A stretch of DNA of 64,000 nt from Clostridioides difficile (GTDB lineage Bacteria > Bacillota > Clostridia > Peptostreptococcales > Peptostreptococcaceae), in the NCBI GenBank assembly GCA_024919175.1, contig CP103804.1:3844001-3908000 (forward strand). Reading direction: 5' to 3'. Below are positions 51,441-59,336 of this stretch, piece after piece. The position numbers and the translations under genes are program-made. Every line of letters starts with the position of its first letter. The stretch's first letter is position 1. A model generated the notes under the pieces. It saw only the letters and a list, made by a program, of their open reading frames with translations, did not search any database and was not told the origin of the DNA.

Positions 51441-51956
51441 ATGATAATTAGACAAGAAAAAGCCAGTGACAAAGATAAAGTATATGAAGTTGTTAAAGCT
51501 GCATTTGCAAATGAAGAATCTTCTGACCATGATGAACAAAATCTTGTTAATCGATTAAGAAATAGTACTAGCTTTGTTCCAGAACTTTCACTCGTAGCTG
51601 AAGATGATGGAGATATAGTTGGACACATTCTATTTACAGAAATAAAGGTTAGAAATGATGTGCTACTTGCACTAGCACCAGTGGCAGTTTCTCCTAATGT
51701 TCAAGGTAAAAAAATAGGTTCAAAGTTAATTGAAGAAGGACATAAAATTGCAAAGTCAAAGGGATATAAAGGTTGTGTAGTTTTAGGTCATGACAAATAT
51801 TATCCTAAGTTTGGCTATCAAGTAGCAAGTAAGTTTAATATAAAAGCTCCATTTGAAGTGCCAGATGAAAATTTTATGGCTATAGAGCTACTAGACAATG
51901 GATTGAAAGAAGTCTCTGGTGTTGTAGAATATGCAAAGGAGTTTTTTGAACAGTAG
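51441..51956 (+). CDS. GNAT-family N-acetyltransferase
   Basis: 171 residues. GNAT motifs are visible: strands LSLVAEDDGDIVGHILFTEI and LALAPVAVSPNVQGKKIGSKLIEEG, with the acetyl-CoA loop QGKKIGSK (about 85-92), then VVLGHDKYYPKFGYQVAS. The last pattern is typical of the YhbS-like subgroup, whose substrates are mostly unknown. SD ACAGGAGG. Independent gene in a row of small plus-strand genes. Confidence 0.88.
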   Translation: MIIRQEKASDKDKVYEVVKAAFANEESSDHDEQNLVNRLRNSTSFVPELSLVAEDDGDIVGHILFTEIKVRNDVLLALAPVAVSPNVQGKKIGSKLIEEGHKIAKSKGYKGCVVLGHDKYYPKFGYQVASKFNIKAPFEVPDENFMAIELLDNGLKEVSGVVEYAKEFFEQ

Positions 51957-52011
51957 TTATAAATTATGATTAATAATTCTATTTAATATTTAAGAGATAA
52001 GGAGTGATATA

Positions 52012-52269
52012 ATGGGTGAACTTTCTAAATTGCCAAATATAGGTCCTGTAGTTGAAGGTCAATTAAACCAAGTGGGAATCAAAACCTATGAACAGTTAAA
52101 AGAAATAGGTAGCAAACAAGCATGGTTAAAAATAAAATCGATTGATGCTTCTGCATGCATTAACCGTCTATATTCATTAGAAGGTGCAATTCGAGGCATC
52201 AGAAAAAGTCAATTATCTTCAGATGAAAAGGAAGAATTAAAAGAATTTTATAACATATTTAAGTGTTAG
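52012..52269 (+). CDS. TfoX C-terminal-like helix-hairpin-helix protein
   Basis: 85 residues. It consists only of the TfoX_C type domain: an HhH segment (LSKLPNIGPVVEGQLNQVGIKTYEQLKEIG) followed by AWLKIKSIDASACINRLYSLEGAIRGIR. The N-terminal TfoX half is missing, as is common in Firmicutes. Proposed to bind DNA or assist regulators; no proof. SD AAGGAGT. Its first 30 residues resemble the Cdd1-family protein on the opposite strand 0.8 kb away. Confidence 0.82.
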   Translation: MGELSKLPNIGPVVEGQLNQVGIKTYEQLKEIGSKQAWLKIKSIDASACINRLYSLEGAIRGIRKSQLSSDEKEELKEFYNIFKC

Positions 52270-52284
52270 AAAAGGAGAGTTTAT

Positions 52285-52569
52285 ATGTTTGAATCAAGAT
52301 GTGGTGTACTCTGTAACAGTTGTACAAGAAAAGAAGAAGTAAATTGTAAAGGATGTCCTCAAATGAAAGGCCCATTTTGGGGTGGGGAATGTAAGGTTAA
52401 GACTTGCTGTGAAGGCAAAGAACTTAATCATTGTGGGGAATGTGATACTTTTCCTTGTGATATGATTTCAAATATGGGGAAAGACCAAGGTTTTGACCCT
52501 ACAATAAAGATTGAACAATGCAGAAAATGGCTGAATGAAGAAAAATCTTTAAATGATTCTTTTAATTAA
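52285..52569 (+). CDS. DUF3795-family cysteine-rich protein
   Basis: 94 residues with ten or more cysteines: CGVLCNSC near the start, CKGCPQMKGPFWGGECKVKTCC, then HCGECDTFPCDM. The spacing suggests iron-sulphur or zinc binding, as in the DUF3795 group. SD AAAGGAGAG. It follows the TfoX_C-like gene by 15 bp and is probably co-transcribed. Function unknown. Confidence 0.8.
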   Translation: MFESRCGVLCNSCTRKEEVNCKGCPQMKGPFWGGECKVKTCCEGKELNHCGECDTFPCDMISNMGKDQGFDPTIKIEQCRKWLNEEKSLNDSFN

Positions 52570-52664
52570 TTTAATTCATTGATTGAAATACATATTAGTT
52601 AAGATAAATATGATGAATGAGGTAATTATAAAAGAACTAAATAATAGCTTTAATTATATTCAAA

Positions 52665-52811
52665 GCTGATATTTAGCTCTTTTATAGATGATATTTAACT
52701 ATTTTATAGTTGATATTTAAATCTTTTATAATCACTCTTTAGTATTTTATAATTATTCTTTAATCATTTATAATCTTTTTTAGTCTTTCATAATTATTTT
52801 TTAGTCTTTCC
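52665..52811. repeat. Seven degenerate 19-22-bp tandem units
   Basis: Successive units at about 52665, 52687, 52709, 52731, 52752, 52773 and 52793 end in TTTTATA or TTTCATA. The array runs into the last codons of the Cdd1-family gene, whose stop lies in the last unit. Confidence 0.7.
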
Positions 52812-53046
52812 AATACCACCATTTTAGTTTTTCTGGGTCTGGATTTTCTGTTGATGCAAAATATACTGCACAACGATAAACATACAATTGACATCTGTCT
52901 ATATGTTGTCCACTCATTAAACATTCTTTTTGGTACAATTCTTCTGGATTGGCATCTTTAAGTGATTCAATTGTTGTATATCCTAACATTATTAGGTCTT
53001 TTTCAGTTTCCTTTCCTACCCCAGGAATTTTTCTCAATTCTCCCAT
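52801..53046 (-). CDS. Cdd1-family helix-hairpin-helix protein
   Basis: 81 residues. A short HhH motif (LRKIPGVGKETEKDLIMLGYTTIESLKDAN) is followed by CLMSGQHIDRCQLYVYRCAVYF and a Trp-rich end (KLKWWYWKD). This is the family named after the gene flanking the C. difficile toxin locus, found in many bacteria; no toxin gene is in this window. SD AGAAAGGT is weak but well placed. A metal site may be formed by the two Cys and His residues. Role unknown. Confidence 0.82.
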   Translation of the reverse strand: MGELRKIPGVGKETEKDLIMLGYTTIESLKDANPEELYQKECLMSGQHIDRCQLYVYRCAVYFASTENPDPEKLKWWYWKD

Positions 53047-53512
53047 GTTATACCTTCTTTCTAGGATATGTTTTTTTATATTTTATTGTATATTAAATAT
53101 TATTTTTATGCTACAGCTAATATTGAGATTTCATAGTACTTAATTTATATTTTTTAATATAAATTAATAAGTCTGACTAAGTTCTACTTTTTTTGATATA
53201 AAATTTTATTACTGTAAGCCTTTTAATAAAACAAACCACTTGATTTCAACCTAAGCAATACCAAGCACTTCATCGTTCAATTAATATTTAATCTCCCGTA
53301 AAAACGGTCATAGAAAATCAATTCTTTATACTTCACTTTTTGCCTGTTTTTTGGTATTATTATTATATTAAGAAAATTAATATAATTTAATATTATCAAA
53401 TTACATTAATTTACATTTTCCTAAAAAGTTTATTTAAACACTTTATATGACGTCTATTAAAAACTTATTTTTTCCTTTTAAAACTTTTAGCTTACAATAG
53501 GAGGTAAATATT
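53047..53512. other. 466-bp gap with no gene seen
   Basis: AT-rich, between the divergent Cdd1-family and MerR genes. No ORF, repeat or tRNA is visible; it should hold both promoters. Confidence 0.4.
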
Positions 53513-54343
53513 GTGCATAATAAACTTTTGTCAATTACTCAATTAGCGAAACTTAGAAACCTTACAAGTGAAACACTAAGATATTACGATAGAATAAATC
53601 TTATAAAACCTAACTATGTAGACCCTAGTACTAAGTATAGGTATTACTCTATTCTTCAATACGAAGAGTTAGGAACTGTAAAAGAACTAAGACAATTAGG
53701 AATGTGTATCAATGATATTACAAGTTATTTTAATGACAGAAATTTCAAAAAATCTATTGAAATTTTTGAAAAATACCAAGAAACACTTCACTCAGAAATT
53801 AGCGAAAAAATGAGGCTTGAAAAGGTATTAAATAAAAAAGTTGAATTTTTAAAACAACTAGATTCTCTATCGCCAGTAAACACAATTACAGAACTCACAC
53901 TTCCAGATAGATATATGATTACCTTTGATGAACCAACAGGTGGACCTCATGAATTAGCTCTTGCTGTAACTGAATTAGAATCTCATCTAAATGAGATTGC
54001 TCCAATTGTTGCAAGCGATAGAGTGGGTGCTTATGGTAACGATTCTATTTTAGACGAATCGCAAGATTATATTCCTTTATCTCCATTTATATTTATAGAA
54101 GATAATGATATACAGTCATCTTTGAAAAAGTTTGTTCCAGGTGGATTATATCTTTCTATGTATTATGATGGTGATGAACTTGAAAGATACCATCCGTCTT
54201 TTGATTTTATAAAAGAGTATATGAGAGAACACAACCTATGCCTAAATGGCGATATTTATCAAATATTTAAAATAGATGTGACTCTTACTAGTTACTTAAA
54301 TGAAACGCTTATGGAAATTCAAGTTCCAGTAAAAAAAATATAG
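53513..54343 (+). CDS. MerR-family regulator with GyrI-like effector domain
   Basis: 276 residues, start GTG 8 nt after AGGAGG. The N-terminal MerR helix (LSITQLAKLRNLTSETLRYYDRINLI, YRYYSILQYEEL) leads into a coiled coil (about 80-115) and a C-terminal effector domain (about 125-276), like BmrR-type proteins. It resembles the 5214-6032 gene in architecture only. It is convergent with eutQ across a terminator and is therefore not an evident eut regulator. Confidence 0.88.
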   Translation: MHNKLLSITQLAKLRNLTSETLRYYDRINLIKPNYVDPSTKYRYYSILQYEELGTVKELRQLGMCINDITSYFNDRNFKKSIEIFEKYQETLHSEISEKMRLEKVLNKKVEFLKQLDSLSPVNTITELTLPDRYMITFDEPTGGPHELALAVTELESHLNEIAPIVASDRVGAYGNDSILDESQDYIPLSPFIFIEDNDIQSSLKKFVPGGLYLSMYYDGDELERYHPSFDFIKEYMREHNLCLNGDIYQIFKIDVTLTSYLNETLMEIQVPVKKI

Positions 54344-54353
54344 TCTATTACAT

Positions 54354-54387
54354 AAAGGCTATGATTGTTAGCTTACCATAGCCTTTT
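54354..54387. terminator. Terminator between MerR gene and eutQ
   Basis: AAAGGCTATG (54354-54363) pairs perfectly with CATAGCCTTT (54377-54386). It can end the MerR transcript and, in reverse, the eut operon. Confidence 0.8.
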
Positions 54388-54414
54388 ACTTACTTTTATC
54401 CATAGTATTTTTAC

Positions 54415-54888
54415 TTACTTTTGTGATTCCCAATCTGCTGGGTATGTTACATATATAAACCTAGCATAATTAGGTACTGAAAACTTTATACTACTTCCTT
54501 TTGGTATGAGTATTAGCTCCCCTTCAGATGCTGTTATCTTTCTGCCATCTATTAATATATCTAAAGTTCCTTCTATTATATAGTCTACTTCATCATAATT
54601 TAATGTCCAATCGAAAGTTGTTTCTTTCATTTCCATAATTCCACAACCTAATCTTGGACTTTCTTCTAATGTAAATAAATCTTTTGTATAAACTATGTCG
54701 TTTGGGTTGCCAGTATCTAATCTATTACTTTCATCCACTTTTACTTTTGGTAATTTTATAGAAGTTATTCCACTTATATCTTTATTTCTATTAAAATCTA
54801 CACCATTTTTAGAACCATTTAGCTTTTCTTCTATTATTTGTCTAACTAATACTTCCAATATATCTTTATCTAATGTACTTATGTCCAT
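54415..54888 (-). CDS. eutQ: EutQ, cupin-type ethanolamine utilisation protein
   Basis: 157 residues. Residues 1-22 (DKDILEVLVRQIIEEKL) are an amphipathic helix of the type that directs cargo into microcompartments. The rest is a cupin barrel (FTLEESPRLGCGIMEM, LNYDEVDYIIEGTLDILIDG, IPKGSSIKF). EutQ in Salmonella has acetate kinase activity and is needed for compartment assembly in anaerobic conditions. It is shorter than the enterobacterial protein (about 230), lacking part of the N-terminal region. Last eut gene in the window, 60 bp after eutN. Confidence 0.9.
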   Translation of the reverse strand: MDISTLDKDILEVLVRQIIEEKLNGSKNGVDFNRNKDISGITSIKLPKVKVDESNRLDTGNPNDIVYTKDLFTLEESPRLGCGIMEMKETTFDWTLNYDEVDYIIEGTLDILIDGRKITASEGELILIPKGSSIKFSVPNYARFIYVTYPADWESQK

Positions 54889-54948
54889 TTCTTATTTCCT
54901 CCTTAACAGTATATAAAACTCTATAGTACCAATATTTTTACTCGTCTG

Positions 54949-55221
54949 CTATTCGTCCGCAAATTCAAGGGAATCGACTATACCAACTATAGTTGCATCT
55001 ATTGGAACACTCTGTCTTTCTATTGAAGTTCTGGCAGCAGAGCCTCTAGTTATAAGAACTAAATCTCCATTCCCTGCCCCTGCATTATCTGCGGCTACTA
55101 GAAAACCTTCTTTATATGTATCTTTAGCATTTAATAGTTTCACAACTAAGAATTTTTGTCCATTTAACTTTTCATCTTTTCTTGTCGCCCATACATTACC
55201 AACTATTTTTCCTATCTCCAT
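54949..55221 (-). CDS. eutN: EutN/CcmL pentameric vertex protein
   Basis: 90 residues, full length. It starts EIGKIVGNVWATRKDEKLNGQKFLVVKLL and includes the conserved DNAGAGNGDLVLITRGSAAR segment of the EutN/CcmL/PduN family. Pentamers cap the twelve vertices of the microcompartment shell. It lies between the hypothetical eut gene (12 bp upstream) and eutQ. SD GGAGG. Confidence 0.95.
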   Translation of the reverse strand: MEIGKIVGNVWATRKDEKLNGQKFLVVKLLNAKDTYKEGFLVAADNAGAGNGDLVLITRGSAARTSIERQSVPIDATIVGIVDSLEFADE

Positions 55222-55233
55222 AAATCTCCTCCA

Positions 55234-55950
55234 CTACATTCTTTTTACTGTTATATTATGTATTCTTATAAAATCCATAGCTAATGGAGTTATTATACTA
55301 TTTTGACTTACGATAATATCCTTAGTTCCATTTATCATAGGCTTTCTCAAATCAGACTCAGATATAAGCCTTTTATGGGTCAAATCTATGCTAAATCTTT
55401 CATCTATTCTTATTTTTTCTTCGTTCGATTTTTCTTTATTAAATGCTTCTTTGTTCAATATTTCTTTATTAAACTTTTCCTCACTAAATTCTATCTCACT
55501 AAGTACTACCTCACTTAAACTTTTTATAATCTTTACTCCATACCTACAAATATCATCTTCATAAGCTCTGTATTTATTGTATAGTGTTTTAGGTGCAGTT
55601 TCTTTATAGCGTTTGTATTCTATTCCTTCATCTAACACATATACTTTCTTGCCTTTCATAAGCATTTTTAATAGAAATCTTTCTTCATCTGAAAAACTAT
55701 TTCCTAATGCTAAGTTGCAAATACCTCTCATACAAAGTTTTGATACTATTACTGCATCACAATCTTTTTTAGTATTATCAAATATTTCTATATTAAATTT
55801 ATCACTTAATAAATCAAATTTACTTTTATCATTTTCATATAATATAACTAATTTTTTTCTATTTTTATTTTCTATACATCCAATATTCGTAGTATTTATT
55901 TTTTTGTAAAGCTCTTCTACTATAATCTCTATAAGATTGTTATAATCCAT
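55234..55950 (-). CDS. Conserved Gram-positive eut-operon protein of unknown function
   Basis: 238 residues. An N-terminal amphipathic helix (NNLIEIIVEELYKKIN, about 4-19) looks like an encapsulation peptide. A Rossmann-like part follows (KKLVILYENDKSKFDLL, DAVIVSKLCMRGICNLALG, KGKKVYVLDEGIEYKRYK). A Lys/Glu-rich linker with repeated FNKE-type units comes near residue 160. The last 24 residues contain SIITPLAMDF, a motif also present near the N-terminus of EutT. Proteins of this kind occupy the same place in Listeria and Enterococcus eut operons. Probably internal cargo; function unknown. Confidence 0.75.
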   Translation of the reverse strand: MDYNNLIEIIVEELYKKINTTNIGCIENKNRKKLVILYENDKSKFDLLSDKFNIEIFDNTKKDCDAVIVSKLCMRGICNLALGNSFSDEERFLLKMLMKGKKVYVLDEGIEYKRYKETAPKTLYNKYRAYEDDICRYGVKIIKSLSEVVLSEIEFSEEKFNKEILNKEAFNKEKSNEEKIRIDERFSIDLTHKRLISESDLRKPMINGTKDIIVSQNSIITPLAMDFIRIHNITVKRM

Positions 55951-55974
55951 AAGCTTTCCTTTCTAGATATATAG

Positions 55975-56601
55975 CTATCTCTTTATTATCCTTGCAATAC
56001 TTCCTTTTGAATGTGCGCATGCATTTGCCTCATCGTAATCTATGTGCATATAAGTTTTAAACTTATCACTAACTCTAACAACTACGTCATCAAATATTAA
56101 AGGTCTTTTTCCAAATACTTTAACTTCAACTATCTCATTGTCTACCACATCAAATTTTTTAGCATCTTCTATCGTCATGTGTATATGTCTTTTTGCTACC
56201 ATAAGACCTTTTTGAAGTTCAACTTCTCCTTTTTCTGTAGCTATTTTAATACTTAAAGTATCTTCTAAATCTCCACTTTGCTTTATTGGTGGCTTTAGCC
56301 CTAATGTAGAACCATCTGTTAAAGATATTTCTACTTGTGTTTCCTTTCTACAAGGTCCAAGAACTACAACGTTTTTTAATGTCCCTTTTGGTCCAATTAT
56401 TGTGACCCTTTCTTTACAAGCATATTGACCTGGTTGAGATAAATCTTTTAATTTTGTTAATGTATACCCTTTACCAAATAATTTTTCTACATCTTCTTCA
56501 CTTAAATGTACATGTCTTCCTGATGCTTCAACTTCTATAAATACTTCTTTTTTAACTCTGCTTACTACTTCTTGTACTATTTCATTTAATAGGTTTTCCA
56601 T
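55975..56601 (-). CDS. eutD: PduL-type phosphotransacylase (EutD)
   Basis: 208 residues. It has the PduL fold, not the Pta fold of enterobacterial EutD: ASGRHVHLSEEDVEKLFG, GPCRKETQVEISLTDG, LMVAKRHIHMTIEDAKKF and KTYMHIDYDEANACAHS carry the metal-binding histidines. It converts acetyl-CoA and phosphate to acetyl phosphate and recycles CoA inside the compartment. An N-terminal amphipathic helix (NLLNEIVQEVVSRVKKE) is a probable encapsulation peptide. Located between eutT and the hypothetical eut gene, 13 bp from eutT. Confidence 0.92.
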   Translation of the reverse strand: MENLLNEIVQEVVSRVKKEVFIEVEASGRHVHLSEEDVEKLFGKGYTLTKLKDLSQPGQYACKERVTIIGPKGTLKNVVVLGPCRKETQVEISLTDGSTLGLKPPIKQSGDLEDTLSIKIATEKGEVELQKGLMVAKRHIHMTIEDAKKFDVVDNEIVEVKVFGKRPLIFDDVVVRVSDKFKTYMHIDYDEANACAHSKGSIARIIKR

Positions 56602-56614
56602 AAACTTCCCCCAA

Positions 56615-57376
56615 CTACTGGTATTGTCCAGTTCTTATTTTATAAATCATAATCCAGAACACTGATGACAATCTATTAAGAGCTTTTATTAAATCTTCTC
56701 TTTCAACTTCTCCATATTCACCTTTAAATGCTTCATATGCACAGAGTTCAGCTTCTCTAGTACTAGTTCTTATACTGTTTATAAGCACTACTTCTTCGCC
56801 CATTTTATAAGTTGGAAATTCATGACCTATACCAAAATATTTTTTAGGATTATGAGATTGTTCTCTCAACTCTTTTTCAGATAGACTCAAAAGCTTAAAG
56901 CTATCTAAATTTTCTTCTAACACTTCACATCTCATTATCTTCCTTACAAACTCTAATATTTCTTGCAACTCACTTACTAATTTTCCTATACTCTTCTTGT
57001 TGCATAAAACTTGAACCTCTAGTATTTTTGATTCTAATGAGTCTATCTTTCCTCTTAAAATTATTCTCTTATGGTCTTTAAATACTAATATATCTCCATT
57101 TAAATGAGTCATATGTTCTGGCTTTTCGTTTAATTTAGCTCCAAATACAGTTTTGTACTTATATGATTCTTCTTTTACAGTTTCTTTTATAGCTTCCTTA
57201 TTCTCATTATTTTCATTTGAAGTGTTATCAATATATTTTATTTCAATTTTTTTTTCAGCTAAATAAGACTTTGCTAAAGGAGTTATGATTTGACCTTTTT
57301 CAATGTAATATTCAGTTATGTTCCCTTTGTTTTCACGCATTTCTTTTCTTATTTGATTTTCTGTTAAAACACTCAT
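56615..57376 (-). CDS. eutT: EutT-like cobalamin adenosyltransferase
   Basis: 253 residues. The N-terminus (TENQIRKEMRENKGNITEYYIEKGQIITPLAKSYL, about 4-38) belongs to the EutT family; the C-terminal half is a cobalamin adenosyltransferase-like helical bundle (SLESKILEVQVLCNKK, FVRKIMRCEVLEENLD, RTSTREAELCAYEAF, IKALNRLSSVFWIMIYKI). It makes adenosylcobalamin, the cofactor of EutBC. The HxxxCC-type Fe/Zn site of enterobacterial EutT is not seen, which fits other Gram-positive EutT proteins. SD CAGGAGA. A hairpin separates it from eutM. Confidence 0.88.
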   Translation of the reverse strand: MSVLTENQIRKEMRENKGNITEYYIEKGQIITPLAKSYLAEKKIEIKYIDNTSNENNENKEAIKETVKEESYKYKTVFGAKLNEKPEHMTHLNGDILVFKDHKRIILRGKIDSLESKILEVQVLCNKKSIGKLVSELQEILEFVRKIMRCEVLEENLDSFKLLSLSEKELREQSHNPKKYFGIGHEFPTYKMGEEVVLINSIRTSTREAELCAYEAFKGEYGEVEREDLIKALNRLSSVFWIMIYKIRTGQYQ

Positions 57377-57402
57377 TTTATCACATCTCCTGTTAGATGT
57401 AT

Positions 57403-57440
57403 AAAAGGGGACTCCTCAAAATATATTGACATCCCCTTTT
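57403..57440 (-). terminator. Hairpin between eutM and eutT
   Basis: AAAAGGGGA (57403-57411) pairs with TCCCCTTTT (57432-57440). T-rich on the minus strand after the stem. It probably reduces expression of genes downstream of eutM, or protects the eutM mRNA. Confidence 0.6.
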
Positions 57441-57475
57441 TATCAAATTTAAATTTTATTTACTATATAAACTTA

Positions 57476-57763
57476 TTAATCTACAGTTACTTTTGGTAAT
57501 ATCGCATCTACTTCAAAGTGTGGTCTTGGTATAACATGAACAGATACTAAATCTCCAACTCTCTCAGCAGCAGAAGCACCTGCATCTGTAGCAGCTTTAA
57601 CAGCTCCAACATCACCTCTTACCATTACTGTAACTAAACCTCCACCTACTTGCTCTTTTCCAACTAATTGTACATTTGCAGCCTTAACCATTGCATCTGC
57701 TGCTTCTATTGCTCCTACTAATCCTTTAGTTTCTATCATACCTAATGCGTTTGCGTTTGCCAT
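57476..57763 (-). CDS. eutM: EutM, major hexameric BMC shell protein
   Basis: About 95 residues, one BMC domain: ALGMIETKGLVGAIEAADAMVK, VQLVGKEQVGGGLVTVMVRGDVG, and the pore loop region KAATDAGASAAERVG. It forms the hexagonal tiles of the shell. I start at the ATG at 57763, 6 nt after GGAGGTAAGG; the TTG at 57778 lies within the SD. Flanked by hairpins on both sides, consistent with high expression of the shell protein relative to neighbours. Confidence 0.96.
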   Translation of the reverse strand: MANANALGMIETKGLVGAIEAADAMVKAANVQLVGKEQVGGGLVTVMVRGDVGAVKAATDAGASAAERVGDLVSVHVIPRPHFEVDAILPKVTVD

Positions 57764-57810
57764 AATCCTTACCTCCAAAAATTTAATATTATTTTATAGT
57801 TTATATTTTT

Positions 57811-57841
57811 AGAAAGTTATAATTATAAGCTATAACTTTCT
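57811..57841 (-). other. Hairpin between eutE and eutM
   Basis: AGAAAGTTATA (57811-57821) pairs perfectly with TATAACTTTCT (57831-57841). No clear U-tract on the minus strand, so a processing or stability element is more likely than a terminator. Confidence 0.5.
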
Positions 57842-57864
57842 ATAACTTTAATTTTTTGTTTTAG

Positions 57865-59334
57865 TTATGCTAGTTCTTTAACCAATCTTTGAACTAGAAT
57901 ATTTATTAATTCTTCTTTATCCATTGAGTCAAATGTTGATTTTTCAACTTGAGATTTGTCTCCTCTAAGTTCTTCCATTTCTTTAACTCCATAAGCTATC
58001 TTCTTTATATTTAATAAATCTAATGGACCTACATTATTTGAAGTTGAACTTCCACCTATAGCTCCACATCCTAGTGTTAAAGCAGGTGATAAGTTTGTTG
58101 CTCCACCTATTCCTCCAAGTGCAGATGGTGCATTTACTATTATTCTCGATACTGGCATATTAAGTGCAAATTTCTTTACAAGTTCCTCATCATTAGCATG
58201 CATTGAGAATGTGTGACCAGCACCTTCATTTAAAAGTATTTCTCTAGATTTTTGCATAATAGATTCAATGTTTTCCTCTACATAAAATGCAAGTATTGGA
58301 GTCAGTTTTTCTCTTGAGTAAGCTACATCATTTCCTACTCTAGATTCTCTTGCTATAAGCACTTTAGCATAACTTGGAACATTACTTAAATTAGCTAATT
58401 TAGCAAGTGTTTCTACACTCTTTCCAACTATTTTGGGATTCATTGTCCCATTTGCTCTTAATATAAATTTAGATAGCTTTTCACTTTCCTCTTCATTTAA
58501 GAAATAAGCCCCTTGATTTTTTAGTTCATTAACAACTATCTCTTCCATAGATTTTTCCACTATTATAGATTGTTCAGATGCACATATTACACCATTATCA
58601 AAAGTTTTAGAATCTAATATTCTTTTAACTGCTAACTTAATGTCTGCACTCTTATCTATAAATGCTGGTCCATTTCCTGGTCCTACACCTATGGCAGGTG
58701 TTCCTGATGAATAAGCAGCTCTAACCATAGCTTCTCCACCAGTTGCTAAAATAAGCTTCGTATCCTTATGCTTCATTAATTCATCAGTACCTTTAAGGCT
58801 AGGATTAGTTATACCTAATATAACATCTTCTGGACACCCTGCTTTTATAGCTGCTTCACTTATTATTTTTATAGTCTCAAGTATACATTTTTTTGCATTT
58901 GGATGTGGTGAGAAAACTATTGAATTTCCTGATTTTATAGAAATCATAGCTTTGTAGATTATTGTTGATGTTGGATTTGTTGATGGTATAAGCCCTGCTA
59001 CTACTCCTACTGGTGTAGCTATATCAACTGTTTTGTTTTCTTTATTTTCACCTATTATCCCAATAGTCTTCATATCTTTTATTGCTTCATATAACATTTT
59101 AGATGCAAATGTATTTTTAACTATTTTATCTTCATATTTTCCAAATCCAGTTTCTTCGTTTGCCATTTTAGCTAATTTAGCGGCATTTTCATATGCTACA
59201 TCTGCTATTGACTTAACTATTTTATCTATTTGTTCTTGGCTCATTCTAGAAAGTTTAACTTGAGCTTCTTTAGCTTTTTTTACAAGATTTCTAACTTCTT
59301 GTATAGATAATAAATCTTTATCTAAAATTTCCAT
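57865..59334 (-). CDS. eutE: Acylating acetaldehyde dehydrogenase EutE
   Basis: 489 residues. Aldehyde dehydrogenase fold: NAD-binding VAGLIPSTNPTSTIIYKAMI, glycine motif LATGGEAMVRAAYSSG, and the catalytic Cys in DNGVICASEQSIIVE. It oxidises toxic acetaldehyde to acetyl-CoA inside the shell. The C-terminal residues after about 465 form a linker ending in an amphipathic helix (KEELINILVQRLVKEL), a likely encapsulation peptide. It starts 2 bp after the EutK-like gene stop, implying translational coupling. Confidence 0.95.
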   Translation of the reverse strand: MEILDKDLLSIQEVRNLVKKAKEAQVKLSRMSQEQIDKIVKSIADVAYENAAKLAKMANEETGFGKYEDKIVKNTFASKMLYEAIKDMKTIGIIGENKENKTVDIATPVGVVAGLIPSTNPTSTIIYKAMISIKSGNSIVFSPHPNAKKCILETIKIISEAAIKAGCPEDVILGITNPSLKGTDELMKHKDTKLILATGGEAMVRAAYSSGTPAIGVGPGNGPAFIDKSADIKLAVKRILDSKTFDNGVICASEQSIIVEKSMEEIVVNELKNQGAYFLNEEESEKLSKFILRANGTMNPKIVGKSVETLAKLANLSNVPSYAKVLIARESRVGNDVAYSREKLTPILAFYVEENIESIMQKSREILLNEGAGHTFSMHANDEELVKKFALNMPVSRIIVNAPSALGGIGGATNLSPALTLGCGAIGGSSTSNNVGPLDLLNIKKIAYGVKEMEELRGDKSQVEKSTFDSMDKEELINILVQRLVKELA

Positions 59335-59336
59335 CT

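Noticed and set aside
52801..54343. Possible toxin locus next to the Cdd1-family gene
   Set aside because: No tcd-like frames, holin or sigma factor gene are present; neighbours are DUF3795, MerR and eut genes.
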